Positions 1 through 8,625 of a stretch of DNA of 31,191 bases are shown piece by piece; the stretch's first letter is position 1, and each line of letters begins with the position of its first letter. A model generated the notes under the pieces. That model was not told the DNA's origin, searched no databases, and saw only the letters and a program-made list of their open reading frames with translations. The stretch lies in contig JAXJRB010000134.1 of assembly GCA_036310845.1 (NCBI GenBank), forward strand, positions 1 through 31,191, read 5' to 3'. The stretch is from COE1 sp036310845. GTDB lineage: Bacteria > Bacillota > Clostridia > Lachnospirales > Lachnospiraceae. The position numbers and the translations under genes were made by a program.

Positions 1-880
1 ATACATAATAATTTAACCAATTGGTATATAAATTATTACTATGTGATCTCCACTGCAGATCCGGTTTCTTACTAGGGTCATCATCCGGATAATAGTTTCT
101 CGGAATATGTATTGGCAATCCCTTCGCCAAGTCTCTCTGGTACTCCTTATCAAGAGTGAAACGGTCATATTCCGGATGTCCGTTTACGAATATCTTCTTA
201 CCATTCTCTGCATATGCCAAGAACACACCTGCTTCATCCGACTCTGCCAGAACAGTAACTGCTTCACAGTTATGAATATCTGCTGCCGGAGTCTCCGTAT
301 GTCTGCTATGAGGCGCAAGGAAAAAGTCATCAAATCCACGAACTAACGGTACCTTTCTATTTTGCACCTTATGAGAATATAGGCCAAACAACTTTTCCGG
401 AAGCTGGCGTTTCTGTATTCCATAATAATGATAAAAAGCCGCCTGTGCTCCCCAACAGATATGAAGTGTTGAAGTTACATGCTCCTCAGCCCAATCCATA
501 ATCTCACAAATTTCATCCCAATAATCCACTTCTTCAAATGTAATATCTTCCACTGGCGCCCCTGTAATAATCATGCCATCAAATCTTTTATTTTTAATAT
601 CTTCAAAAGTAGTATAAAAACGATTCAAATGATTTGCTGATGTATTCTGAGATACATGACTCGTTACCATTAGAAAGGTTACATCTACCTGCAATGGCGT
701 ATTGGACAAAGCACGTAAAAGCTGTAATTCTGTATCCTGCTTAACAGGCATAATATTTAATATGCATACCTGCAAAGGACGAATATCCTGGTGCATAGCC
801 CTGTTTTCATCCATCACAAATATATTTTCCAATTCCAATACTTCCTTTGCCGGTAAATCACTTTGTATTTTAATTGGCAT
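1..880 (-). CDS. metA: Homoserine O-acyltransferase MetA, probably acetyl-CoA-using (3' end outside window)
   Basis: Acylates homoserine as the first committed step of methionine synthesis. Residues 1-293 are visible; about 10-15 C-terminal residues lie beyond the edge. The catalytic Cys142 (HICWGAQAA), His235 and Glu237 (NGHPEYD) of the MetA glutamine-amidotransferase-like fold are all at their canonical positions. Residue 111 is Glu (TGAPVE). In characterised MetA proteins Glu111 goes with acetyl-CoA and Gly111 with succinyl-CoA, so I infer an acetyltransferase despite the usual family name 'homoserine O-succinyltransferase'. The start is the ATG at 880-878, preceded by a strong AAGGGGGAG ribosome site. 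It lies 14 bases after the ligA stop on the same strand, so the two are probably co-transcribed. Confidence 0.95.
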   Translation of the reverse strand, partial: MPIKIQSDLPAKEVLELENIFVMDENRAMHQDIRPLQVCILNIMPVKQDTELQLLRALSNTPLQVDVTFLMVTSHVSQNTSANHLNRFYTTFEDIKNKRFDGMIITGAPVEDITFEEVDYWDEICEIMDWAEEHVTSTLHICWGAQAAFYHYYGIQKRQLPEKLFGLYSHKVQNRKVPLVRGFDDFFLAPHSRHTETPAADIHNCEAVTVLAESDEAGVFLAYAENGKKIFVNGHPEYDRFTLDKEYQRDLAKGLPIHIPRNYYPDDDPSKKPDLQWRSHSNNLYTNWLNYYV

Positions 881-894
881 ATCTAGTCTCCCCC

Positions 895-2868
895 TTATAT
901 TTCCATTTTCAAATACAGTTTCATAAATTCTTCTTCTGTCACGATTGGTATCTGAAGTTCTTTTGCTTTTTTATTCTTTGAAGAATTAGATGCACTATCA
1001 TTATTTATCAGACAATCTGTTTTGGAAGTAACACTTCCGGTAACCTTGCCACCTTTCTTTTCAATGATATCCTTCAATTCATTTCTGCTACTAAAATGTT
1101 CCAGACTTCCTGTCACAACAAATACTTTGCCCTCTAATGTCTGTCCGGCTTCATCTATTACTTCCTGTTCAATCTCTACCTCTGTCAGCAAATGATCAAA
1201 GCGAATACTGTTCTCTTCCTTTGCAAAATAATCTACAAATGCCCTTGCAATTACTTCTCCAATTCCATCAATCTGACTTAGCTCCTCTACATCTGCATGC
1301 CGCATAGCATCTATATCATTTTTAAAATAACGACATATCACTTTTGCATTCGCAAGTCCGATATTGGCAATTCCAAGACTAAAAATCAACTTAGGAAGCG
1401 TAACCTTTCTTGCCTGCTCAATACTAGTAATAAGTTTCTGATAAGACTTCTCTCCAAAGCCCTCCATTTGAATAATTTCATCACAATATTTATCCAAATG
1501 AAACATATCCTGATATTCATGAATAAAGCCTTTTGCCAAAAACTTTTCCAAAGTCGCTTCTGACATTCCATCAATATTCATCGCATCCCTACTAACAAAC
1601 AACACAAATGACTTAAGCTTTTTCGCATCGCAATCCGGATTCATACAATACAGAGACTGTACCTCATTTACAGCTTGAATCTGAGTATTTCCACCGCAAA
1701 CAGGACACGTACATGGTATCTCTACCGTATCACTTCCCGTAAGGTTTTCAGCAATCTGTGGAATAATCATATTTGCCTTATAAACAGTAATCGTATCGCC
1801 AATTCCAAGCTTCAATGCTCGCAATATACTAACGTTGTGAACAGATGCCCTGCTTACCGTTGTTCCCTCTAATTCTACTGGTTCAAAGATAGCTACAGGA
1901 TTAATTAATCCCGTTCTGCTCGGACTCCATTCGATTTCCTTCAATATAGTTTCACGAATCTCATCTGCCCATTTAAAAGCAATTGCATCCCTTGGAAACT
2001 TTGCTGTTCTTCCCAAAGAACGACCGTATTCAATATCATCATAAGTTAATACAAGTCCATCTGAAGGAATGTTATAATCTTCTATCTTTTTCTCATACTC
2101 TGCGATTACTTCCACAATTGTAGAAGCATCTACCTTCGCATAATCTACCACATCAAAGCCCTGCTGCTTCATAAACTGGAACTGCTTTTCTCTGGAATTC
2201 TCAAAATCTATACCTTCAGCCTTGACCATAGAAAAAGCATAGAATCTTACATTTCTCGCTGCAGTAATCTCATTATTTAACTGGCGTACTGAACCAGAAC
2301 ATAAATTTCGCGGATTTTTATACTTTGAATCTACATCTTCAATCTGACTATTTATTTCTTCAAAATCAGAATAGGTAATAACTGCCTCTCCACGTAAAAT
2401 AAGTTCGCCCTGATACTGAATACGCAAAGGAATATTTTTAAATACTCTTGCATTATTCGTAATAACTTCACCAATTTCGCCATTCCCTCTTGTTACCGCT
2501 TTTAAAAGCTCTCCATTTTTGTATGTCAACACGATTGTCAGACCATCCAGCTTCCAACTCAAAAGACCTTCCTTATCTTTGAGCCATTCTCTTAGTTCTT
2601 CTCTATCCTTTGTCTTTCCTAACGATAACATGGGACTTTCATGTGCTTCTTTTGGAAGTTCATCCACTGCCTCATATCCAACCGTAATAGTCGGGCTACC
2701 CGCAAGCACCATCCCAGTCTCTTCTTCCAATCCCATCAATTCATCATAAAGCTTATCATACTCATAATTGCTCATTATTTCTCTATCTTCTGCATAATAA
2801 GCCTTTGAAGCTTCTCTTAATATCTCCACCAATTCCTTCATTCTGATGATTGCCTTATTATTCTCCAT
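895..2868 (-). CDS. ligA: NAD-dependent DNA ligase LigA
   Basis: Seals nicks in double-stranded DNA using NAD+ during replication and repair. The 657 residues fit the family. In order: an N-terminal Ia-like segment with the paired tyrosines (KAYYAEDREIMSNYEYDKL, about 22-40), the adenylation domain with the nucleotidyl lysine in WKLDGL (K106), an OB-fold, a four-Cys zinc finger (CPVCGG ... YCMNPDC), helix-hairpin-helix repeats (about 470-560) and a C-terminal BRCT domain (about 580-657). The motif W-K-L-D-G replaces the commoner E-x-K-x-D-G context, so this is a divergent LigA and could be a second ligase of the genome. A paired-hairpin region sits only about 20 bases upstream of the ATG; metA follows directly. 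Confidence 0.93.
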   Translation of the reverse strand: MENNKAIIRMKELVEILREASKAYYAEDREIMSNYEYDKLYDELMGLEEETGMVLAGSPTITVGYEAVDELPKEAHESPMLSLGKTKDREELREWLKDKEGLLSWKLDGLTIVLTYKNGELLKAVTRGNGEIGEVITNNARVFKNIPLRIQYQGELILRGEAVITYSDFEEINSQIEDVDSKYKNPRNLCSGSVRQLNNEITAARNVRFYAFSMVKAEGIDFENSREKQFQFMKQQGFDVVDYAKVDASTIVEVIAEYEKKIEDYNIPSDGLVLTYDDIEYGRSLGRTAKFPRDAIAFKWADEIRETILKEIEWSPSRTGLINPVAIFEPVELEGTTVSRASVHNVSILRALKLGIGDTITVYKANMIIPQIAENLTGSDTVEIPCTCPVCGGNTQIQAVNEVQSLYCMNPDCDAKKLKSFVLFVSRDAMNIDGMSEATLEKFLAKGFIHEYQDMFHLDKYCDEIIQMEGFGEKSYQKLITSIEQARKVTLPKLIFSLGIANIGLANAKVICRYFKNDIDAMRHADVEELSQIDGIGEVIARAFVDYFAKEENSIRFDHLLTEVEIEQEVIDEAGQTLEGKVFVVTGSLEHFSSRNELKDIIEKKGGKVTGSVTSKTDCLINNDSASNSSKNKKAKELQIPIVTEEEFMKLYLKMEI

Positions 2869-2885
2869 CTTCCTACCTCAATCTA

Positions 2886-2941
2886 TAAAAAAGTGATTGC
2901 CCAGCGGCAATCACTCAAAGAATTTGCTCCGCAAATTCTTT
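2886..2941 (-). terminator. Double hairpin A, just upstream of ligA
   Basis: On the minus strand an 11-bp perfect stem (AAAGAATTTGC, loop GGA) is followed by a 10-bp stem (AGTGATTGCC, loop GCTG) and a T-run, the form of a rho-independent terminator. It ends about 18 bases before the ligA ATG, leaving no room for a promoter between them. It may therefore act on the ligA transcript as an attenuator, or allow partial read-through from the permease. Confidence 0.7.
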
Positions 2942-2983
2942 ATTAACTACCACTATGTTACAGCAATTTCCTATCTCATAAAA

Positions 2984-3031
2984 AGTGCAAGCTCAGCAGC
3001 TTGCACTAAAAGAATTTCTTACGAAATTCTT
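2984..3031 (-). terminator. Double hairpin B, after the permease gene
   Basis: Same architecture as the neighbouring copy at 2886-2941. On the minus strand a 9-bp AAGAATTTC stem is followed by a 10-bp AGTGCAAGCT stem with the same four-base loop (GCTG), then TTTTT. It lies about 37 bases after the permease stop and is a credible terminator for that operon. Confidence 0.75.
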
Positions 3032-3067
3032 GTTTAACGCCTACTACCTTTCGATCACTTTACTATC

Positions 3068-3925
3068 TCATAAAATAAATCCTGTCACTATTCCTGACAA
3101 CACACCTAATATGTAAAGAATACCTGTAATAGAAAAATTCTCCTTCATATGATGATTTACTTTAAATAAAACGAGAAGCCCAATTCCAGCATTTACAAAC
3201 AAACCTGTCATCATAATACCAATATCAATAACTCCTGTAACATAAAGCTCTGTAAGAAGAACCGATGCTGCACAGTTTGGAATTAACCCGACAATCCCTG
3301 CCAGAAAATGTCCGATAACCGGATGATTCCAAATGGAATCTGCCAAAATAATGTTTTTCTCTTCTGCAAAATGAACTAACATATGCGCTGCTATAGAAAC
3401 AATAAAAATCAATACAAAAACACTAATTGTGTGCTTTACAGCCGAACTAAAGATACCCTTCTCACATTCACAATGTTCTTGTTCACAAAAGTCATGTATA
3501 TGATTTGGCTCAATCTTTGGTCGTCTTTTATAGAGAATATCTACCAGATAGCCACACACTACACCCGCTGCACATTTTACAACTAAAATCTTTGTAATCA
3601 TAACCGGCTCTAATGCCGCTGAAATTAATATCGGAAGCATCTCATCGGAGGTTGCCATAAATACAGCGATCAAAGTACCTAACGTAATACTATGTGCTGT
3701 ATAAAAACTTGCTGCTGCACCTGAAAACCCACATTGCGGAATAATCCCTATCAAACCACCTGCTAAAGGGCCAAGCTTCCCCGAAAAACGAATCATATTC
3801 AAAGACTTGTCTTTTGCTCTGTGCTCTAACCATTCCATGATTACATATGTAACAAATAAAATCGGTATTAAAACAATACTCTCCTCAAAAGTATGCTCCA
3901 CTGCATGTACTATCTCGTGTAACAT
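3068..3925 (-). CDS. ArsP_2-type (10-TM heavy-metal exporter family) membrane permease
   Basis: A hydrophobic 285-residue protein with about 8-10 membrane segments built as two similar halves. Each half carries a matching signature: LAGGLIGIIPQCGFSGAA (about 56-73) and LAGIVGLIPNCAASV (about 208-222). This PQCG/PNCA pattern is typical of the family annotated as putative heavy-metal exporter ArsP_2 (DUF2899). Between the halves is a cytosolic loop (about 141-156) rich in His and Cys (HIHDFCEQEHCECEK), a plausible metal-binding segment. The substrate is not known from sequence. It lies 22 bases downstream of rluF on the same strand and is followed by the tandem terminators. Confidence 0.8.
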   Translation of the reverse strand: MLHEIVHAVEHTFEESIVLIPILFVTYVIMEWLEHRAKDKSLNMIRFSGKLGPLAGGLIGIIPQCGFSGAAASFYTAHSITLGTLIAVFMATSDEMLPILISAALEPVMITKILVVKCAAGVVCGYLVDILYKRRPKIEPNHIHDFCEQEHCECEKGIFSSAVKHTISVFVLIFIVSIAAHMLVHFAEEKNIILADSIWNHPVIGHFLAGIVGLIPNCAASVLLTELYVTGVIDIGIMMTGLFVNAGIGLLVLFKVNHHMKENFSITGILYILGVLSGIVTGFIL

Positions 3926-3947
3926 TTTTTCATCTCCTCATGTCTTA

Positions 3948-4655
3948 TTATTTCATCCCACACAATTTGTATAACTGCGCAAGCTCTTCTCCTTGAAGTT
4001 CACGGAACTGACCACTTCTCAAGCCCTTCAATTCTACACTCACGACTCTGTCACGTCGCAGTGAAGTTACCTTATAGCCAAATTCCTGACACATTCGTCG
4101 AATTTGTCTATTTAATCCCTGTGTCAAAATGATACGAAAAGTAAACTTACCAATTTGTTCCAAATTACACGGACGCGTTTTCTGATTCAATTCTTTCAGA
4201 TATACTCCCTGTGACATCTTCTCTAGAAAATCCTTGGTAATCTCTTTATTAACCTTGACTGTATACTCCTTTTCATGACCATTGGCACCCTTCATCATCT
4301 TTTGAATCAAGTCACCATCATTGGTCATTATAATCAACCCCTCGGAGTCTTTATCTAATCTTCCTGCATAAGTTAAGCGAACAGGATAATTTAACGCCTG
4401 TATAATTGTTTTATCAGCATGAGCATCTTTTTCCGTACAAGTAACACCTATTGGCTTATAATATGCTAATACTATCTTTCGATTCTTAGGCTCTATTACT
4501 TTGCCCAAAACCTCTACAACATCCTGTTCACTAATCTGCATGCCACTAACAGCTATTTTTTGATTAACTTTAACCTTACCTTGTTCTATATACTTATCTG
4601 CCTCTCTACGCGAACATATTCCGCATTCTGCCAGATATTTATTGATTCTCATCAT
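3948..4655 (-). CDS. rluF: 23S rRNA pseudouridine synthase, RluF type
   Basis: Converts a uridine of 23S rRNA to pseudouridine (U2604 for E. coli RluF). The 235 residues begin with an S4 RNA-binding domain (INKYLAECGICSRREADKYIE, about 4-24), followed by the RsuA/RluB/E/F catalytic domain with the catalytic Asp101 in GRLDKDSEGL. Two later stretches are close to E. coli RluF: HEKEYTV and LTQGLNRQIRRMCQEFGY. ATG codons are doubled at the start; a GAGGAAAGG site lies about 12 bases upstream. It heads a probable two-gene unit with the permease. Confidence 0.88.
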   Translation of the reverse strand: MMRINKYLAECGICSRREADKYIEQGKVKVNQKIAVSGMQISEQDVVEVLGKVIEPKNRKIVLAYYKPIGVTCTEKDAHADKTIIQALNYPVRLTYAGRLDKDSEGLIIMTNDGDLIQKMMKGANGHEKEYTVKVNKEITKDFLEKMSQGVYLKELNQKTRPCNLEQIGKFTFRIILTQGLNRQIRRMCQEFGYKVTSLRRDRVVSVELKGLRSGQFRELQGEELAQLYKLCGMK

Positions 4656-4680
4656 GTATCTGTTACGCCTTTCCTCACAG

Positions 4681-5112
4681 CTACAAATAATGTTTCAGCT
4701 GTTCTATACATTTTTCTTCAAAATCCATTAGCTCTTTTGCTATTTCCAAAGATGTCGCTGTTGCCGATTCATTATGATTCATGACCCTCCACATGTTGGT
4801 TATGCCTCGATTCCTTCCTTGAATCATCAGCTCTGCCAGCTTACTACTGCTGCAATTCAACGCAGTATTCAGGTTAATTGCACCTTTCAGAATCACATCT
4901 TCTATTGCACTACCGTGATATTCCTGCGCCTTATTCTGAAGCAAACACTCCTCAGCCCTGTTAAAAATATCCGTATATTTTCGTTTTTCCTTTACAAGCT
5001 CATAACGCATAATATCATCACAAGTTTTTTCTGAAATAGTATCAATTTCCTTTACAGCCATCTGACTGTTTTTTTGCACCTCTACAAGAATCTCTCGATC
5101 ATCCTTTTTCAT
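4681..5112 (-). CDS. Small helical protein of unknown function
   Basis: I do not recognise this gene. The 143-residue product has no signal or membrane segment and looks almost entirely alpha-helical, with amphipathic stretches like a four-helix bundle. The first two thirds are rich in Lys/Glu (KEIDTISEKTCDDIMRYELVKEKRKY), and there is an RGITNMWRVMNHN segment at about 104-116. The start is taken as the ATG at 5112-5110 because a GGGAGG site sits 7 bases upstream; the earlier in-frame ATG at 5127 would overlap that site. It lies 25 bases upstream of rluF on the same strand. Bacterioferritin-like or spore-coat-like helical folds are possible but not supported by a motif. Confidence 0.75.
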   Translation of the reverse strand: MKKDDREILVEVQKNSQMAVKEIDTISEKTCDDIMRYELVKEKRKYTDIFNRAEECLLQNKAQEYHGSAIEDVILKGAINLNTALNCSSSKLAELMIQGRNRGITNMWRVMNHNESATATSLEIAKELMDFEEKCIEQLKHYL

Positions 5113-5171
5113 ACAGCTACCTCCCATAGTCTTAGATAGCTATATTATTCCCATTTTCTTCTTTTCTATTC

Positions 5172-6290
5172 CTACTCTTCACCTTTTGCTACTTCTGCAT
5201 CAAATAGCGGTGTATATGCCATCACTTCCTCCTCTGCATCTGTTGAAATCGTTGTTATAGGTTTCTCTTCGATTTCCAAAGCCTCCAGCAATTCATTATG
5301 CATTCCGTTTTCTTCAAATGGATATACAATTCCCCATTCATTTCGTAACTCATCCATCATTCTCATAATTCGTATCGTTTCTTCGTGCGGCATTTCCCAG
5401 CATTCAATCTGCCCTCTTTCTATGGCATTAAAACTAGAAAACACTTCATACTCATAGCCCGATATTTGCTTTGGCGCTTTTACTGATTTTACAAGCTTAC
5501 GATTATTATCATATACCGTAACAGATTCAAAATTATTAATATTTTCAATCTCTATGTAGCCATTCGTTCCATAGATAATTCCTCTGCGATCACTCATCCC
5601 AAGCATGGTACTATTTAAAACTGCCATACGACCATCACGATATGTAATAGTAATGCTATTGGAAGCATCCACTCCTGTTGGTGTCATTGTACAAGCCGAT
5701 GTTATCCTGGTAATATCTGTACCAAATAACATTGAAGCAAAGTTAAGTGTATACACTCCTAAATCCAACAATGCACCACCAGCTAATTCCGGCTGCATCA
5801 TACGAGGTACATGTACCAAATGATAGCCAAGATTGCAAGTCAGCATAGATGGTGTTCCTATAATACCAGAGCTAAGAATTCCACGAATTGACGATAAAAA
5901 CGGCATATACCTAGTCCAAATGGCTTCCGTAACAAAAACCCCTTTTTCCTTCGCAAGTCGAAATACCTCTTCTGCCTGTTCTGCATTCGCCGTAAATGCC
6001 TTTTCACATAAAACAGGTTTTCCATATTCAATACACAACTTCATATTCTGATAATGCTCAGAATGTGGCGTTGCTATATAGACCAAATCTATCTTTGAAT
6101 CCTGCACCATTTCTTCATAAGAACCATATGCTTTTTTCACTCCATACTTCTTTGCAAATTCCTTTGCCCGTCCTAAATCTCTTGAAGCAATCGCATAGCA
6201 TTTCACATGCTTCATCTTTTTTATGGTTTTTGCCATAATTCCTGCAATGTTTCCTGCTCCCATAATTGCAATTCTCTTTTGTTTTAACAT
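5172..6290 (-). CDS. Gfo/Idh/MocA-family NAD(P)-dependent oxidoreductase
   Basis: A predicted sugar- or cyclitol-type dehydrogenase of 372 residues. The N-terminal Rossmann fold has GAGNIAG at about 10-16, then LVYIATPHSEHYQN and the family's EKP-region lysine in GKPVLCEKAF (here EKA rather than EKP). The C-terminal GFO_IDH_MocA domain follows (GGALLDLGVYTLNF). This subgroup is often annotated as dihydrodiol or glucose-fructose dehydrogenase-like; the substrate cannot be read from sequence. The start is the ATG at 6290, behind a GAGGGG site. A further in-frame ATG at 6341 would fall within the terminator of the upstream gene, so I reject it. Confidence 0.88.
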   Translation of the reverse strand: MLKQKRIAIMGAGNIAGIMAKTIKKMKHVKCYAIASRDLGRAKEFAKKYGVKKAYGSYEEMVQDSKIDLVYIATPHSEHYQNMKLCIEYGKPVLCEKAFTANAEQAEEVFRLAKEKGVFVTEAIWTRYMPFLSSIRGILSSGIIGTPSMLTCNLGYHLVHVPRMMQPELAGGALLDLGVYTLNFASMLFGTDITRITSACTMTPTGVDASNSITITYRDGRMAVLNSTMLGMSDRRGIIYGTNGYIEIENINNFESVTVYDNNRKLVKSVKAPKQISGYEYEVFSSFNAIERGQIECWEMPHEETIRIMRMMDELRNEWGIVYPFEENGMHNELLEALEIEEKPITTISTDAEEEVMAYTPLFDAEVAKGEE

Positions 6291-6314
6291 ATCTGCATAC
6301 CCCTCTTTCCATTT

Positions 6315-6349
6315 GAAAAGCCCATGCAACTCTTGTCGCATGGGTTTTC
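6315..6349 (-). terminator. Terminator of the SH3b gene
   Basis: Inverted arms CCCATGC / GCATGGG flanked by A and T runs on both sides, so it could work in both directions. It lies just after the SH3b stop and before the oxidoreductase start. Confidence 0.7.
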
Positions 6350-6365
6350 ATTCTTTTCTATGTGA

Positions 6366-7844
6366 TTAATTGAAAAATTCTGCTTTAACAAATCCAGCTT
6401 GCCCTTTGTATTCAATCTTAAGCCATTCTCCCTGATCTTCAATTAATTTATAAGAAGAACCACCATTTGCTTTACCTATAGTATCTGCTGATGTACTTGG
6501 CTTATTTCTTACATTAACATTGGTCGTTGCCGTTACAGAACCTTCCTTTTTTGTTGCCGAAGACTCTGCTGTATTCTGCGATGTTTCTTCCTGAACTGTT
6601 TCTTCTGATGCTGTGTCAGTCGGCTGTTCTACCGGATTAGATGATACTACCTCTAGATAATCACTCTTAACATATGATTCCTTATCTTCAAAAATAATCT
6701 TACTCCAGCCATTAATCTTAGTTTCTATTCTCTTAACTATGTTTCCTGACTCTAGACGTCCAATCTTATCGGCGTTTTCACTATCCGAACTTCTCACATT
6801 TACTGTAGTCGTTGCCTTCACTTCTTCATTCACAATCTCCGCCTGAGGCTGTTCACTAACCGCTACTTCTACAGCATCTGTTGTGCCTTCCTGCAACTCC
6901 TCGTCGACTTCAAGCTTAGCAAGCTCTTCGCCCATCTTTGTCTTAATCTGCGCTGACATCTGCGACAAAAACTGAGTTAACTCTTCATTTGCTGCAAGTA
7001 CTTCTTTATAGTCAACATCAATCTTATTGAAAATATCAACAACATCATCCTGACACGAAGATTCCATCAAAGCCGCATTAACATTTTCATTATTTTCTTT
7101 GTCAACAGCAAGTCCGCCATCTACTGTTTTGTACACTTCCGCAATCTTTAAGCCGCCATCCTCTGTCTGATATACATAATGAGTCATAACTCCCGGAACC
7201 ATAGTTTCGTATCCTTGGAATTTTGTCTCATAAGTAACATAAACAAAGTATGCCTTTTCTTCAATACTTTCTCTCGTGTAGCAATTAATATTATAATATC
7301 CTTCTACAAAATCACTCTTTAATTTTAACTGTAGTAAATCTGTTTCATTAATATGATCTCTATGAAGTGCTACCGAATCCATATCTCCTGCTGCCAAAGC
7401 ATTATAATAAGAACCTATTTTCTCATTCACATCTGGGTGCGCATCCATTTCCAGTGGCTGTATCATAGCCTTTTCTTCTGTAGATGCTTCCGTCATAACA
7501 ACTGCATCTTCCTCTTGCTTCTTATTCTTAACCTGTACAAGCGAAACAATTGTTGCAACCACAATAATCAAGGCAACAGTCGGTAAAATAACCTTCAATC
7601 CTGCCATCGCCAACGTTTTATAACTTTCTTTAGATGTATTTTTTGCTCTCGTAATAAAGGCTTGTAAAATATTCCTCTGCTTTTCTTCCTTTACAACGTT
7701 CTCTACTGCATTTTCAACGGTTTCTTCCACCGTATCAACTACATTTTCCACAATTTCTTCTACAGCTTCTGCCATATTGTTTTGTGTTGCTACTTCATTC
7801 TGTTTGTTTTTCTGTTTTGAATTGTGCTTCTTTTTCTTATTCAT
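6366..7844 (-). CDS. Membrane-anchored protein with two bacterial SH3 domains
   Basis: A 492-residue protein, probably anchored with its C-terminus outside the cell. It starts with a very basic Lys/Asn/Gln stretch, then an acidic Glu/Val-rich coiled segment (about 15-60). A single membrane helix follows (PTVALIIVVATIVSLVQV, about 87-105), then a mixed domain (about 130-300) related in layout to NTF2-like or DUF5105-like extracellular regions. Two SH3b domains end the protein (about 343-400 and 438-492), each beginning with T-x-N/T-VNVR and containing G..W.KI. SH3b domains usually bind cell-wall peptides. The start is the ATG at 7844 with GGAG 7 bases upstream. A Ser/Thr/Gln/Glu-rich linker separates the SH3b domains. 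Confidence 0.82.
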   Translation of the reverse strand: MNKKKKHNSKQKNKQNEVATQNNMAEAVEEIVENVVDTVEETVENAVENVVKEEKQRNILQAFITRAKNTSKESYKTLAMAGLKVILPTVALIIVVATIVSLVQVKNKKQEEDAVVMTEASTEEKAMIQPLEMDAHPDVNEKIGSYYNALAAGDMDSVALHRDHINETDLLQLKLKSDFVEGYYNINCYTRESIEEKAYFVYVTYETKFQGYETMVPGVMTHYVYQTEDGGLKIAEVYKTVDGGLAVDKENNENVNAALMESSCQDDVVDIFNKIDVDYKEVLAANEELTQFLSQMSAQIKTKMGEELAKLEVDEELQEGTTDAVEVAVSEQPQAEIVNEEVKATTTVNVRSSDSENADKIGRLESGNIVKRIETKINGWSKIIFEDKESYVKSDYLEVVSSNPVEQPTDTASEETVQEETSQNTAESSATKKEGSVTATTNVNVRNKPSTSADTIGKANGGSSYKLIEDQGEWLKIEYKGQAGFVKAEFFN

Positions 7845-7929
7845 TTCATACTCCATTCCACTACTGTGCATACTCTCACACAGCAAACACAAAAACCCTT
7901 TTGGAATCTGTTACATTAATTAATAAGAA

Positions 7930-8001
7930 TGCACCCGACAGGAGTCGAACCTGCATTAAAGGCGTCGGAGGCCTACGTTCTATCCATTAGACTACGGGTG
8001 C
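7930..8001 (-). tRNA. tRNA-Arg, anticodon CCG
   Basis: A 72-nt cloverleaf on the minus strand. The acceptor stem GCACCCG / CGGGTGC is perfect and the T arm carries GGTTCGA. The anticodon loop CTCCGAC gives anticodon CCG (plus-strand 7966-7968). The 3' CCA is not encoded. A promoter lies about 40 bases upstream. Confidence 0.95.
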
Positions 8002-8038
8002 ATGTGTAATATTACAATATTGTTACATCACGAGTGTT

Positions 8039-8067
8039 ATCATAGCATAATTGCACTCATTTGTCCA
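8039..8067 (-). promoter_or_regulatory. Promoter of tRNA-Arg
   Basis: On the minus strand, -35 TGGACA and -10 TATGAT are separated by 17 bases, with the expected start about 30 bases before the mature tRNA. Confidence 0.65.
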
Positions 8068-8100
8068 GTCATGAAAATTATGGAAAAATACCGTATTTTA

Positions 8101-8478
8101 CTATACATTTCCATTGTTATGTTTAGAATATCTCGCAAACAACTCATCAAACTCAAAAACCTGCTTCTGTAGTGCCTGATATGCCTCTACATCCTGCTGT
8201 TCCAATTCCATCAGAAACTCCGCAAGCTTTGCCTGTAGCTTCAAATGTTCCTTTGCATCCACACGATATCCATTGGAAATACGAATTATCTTATCCAAAT
8301 ATTTACCAATCTGTCTTTCATTATTCTTCTTTACTGCATTTCGAAGCAATTCGATATTGTCAATTTCTGCTATATCAGTAACTTCTGCAAAAATAGCAGT
8401 ACCTAATGCATAATATTTCTCACCGATTTGATATATAAAACCGTGCTTCTGATAAACATCTTCAACAAAACCATTCAT
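8101..8478 (-). CDS. Small conserved-looking protein of unknown function
   Basis: I do not recognise this 125-residue protein. It is soluble and acidic, beginning MNGFVEDVYQKHGFIYQIG with a short beta-rich part. Helical segments follow (EIDNIELLRNAVKKNNERQIGKYL; KEHLKLQAKLAEFLMELEQQDVEAYQALQKQVFEF). The ATG has GGAG 7 bases upstream, which supports real translation. It is followed by tRNA-Arg on the same strand and preceded by the terminator of the HD gene, so it is probably transcribed alone. Confidence 0.7.
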   Translation of the reverse strand: MNGFVEDVYQKHGFIYQIGEKYYALGTAIFAEVTDIAEIDNIELLRNAVKKNNERQIGKYLDKIIRISNGYRVDAKEHLKLQAKLAEFLMELEQQDVEAYQALQKQVFEFDELFARYSKHNNGNV

Positions 8479-8503
8479 TTTCTTTCTCCACTTCCTTCTA
8501 CAA

Positions 8504-8530
8504 TATAAATGGGCTGTTTTTTACAGCCCA
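8504..8530 (-). terminator. Terminator of the HD phosphohydrolase gene
   Basis: A perfect 8-bp stem TGGGCTGT / ACAGCCCA with a five-base A loop, followed on the minus strand by TTTATATT. About 95 bases of unassigned DNA separate it from the HD stop codon. Confidence 0.75.
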
Positions 8531-8625
8531 CATATATCTAATAATGACTTTATAAAGTTTATCACTATTTATGTTTTTTGTCACTATTGAATTTCTTTGG
8601 TAATTCTTCAGTTCCTTCATTCTTG

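Larger units (their letters stand above)
2886..3073. repeat. Two tandem ~93-bp degenerate units carrying the double hairpins
   Basis: Unit A (about 2886-2980) and unit B (about 2981-3073) share the order stem, AAAGAATTT stem, spacer, then CTATCTCATA. In unit B that last motif contains the permease stop codon, so the duplication seems to have included the gene's end. Stem sequences differ between units but pair perfectly in each. Confidence 0.65.

Noticed and set aside
1297..1563. Plus-strand frames opposite ligA
   Set aside because: Shadows of the ligA reading frame; no ribosome sites and no recognisable domains.
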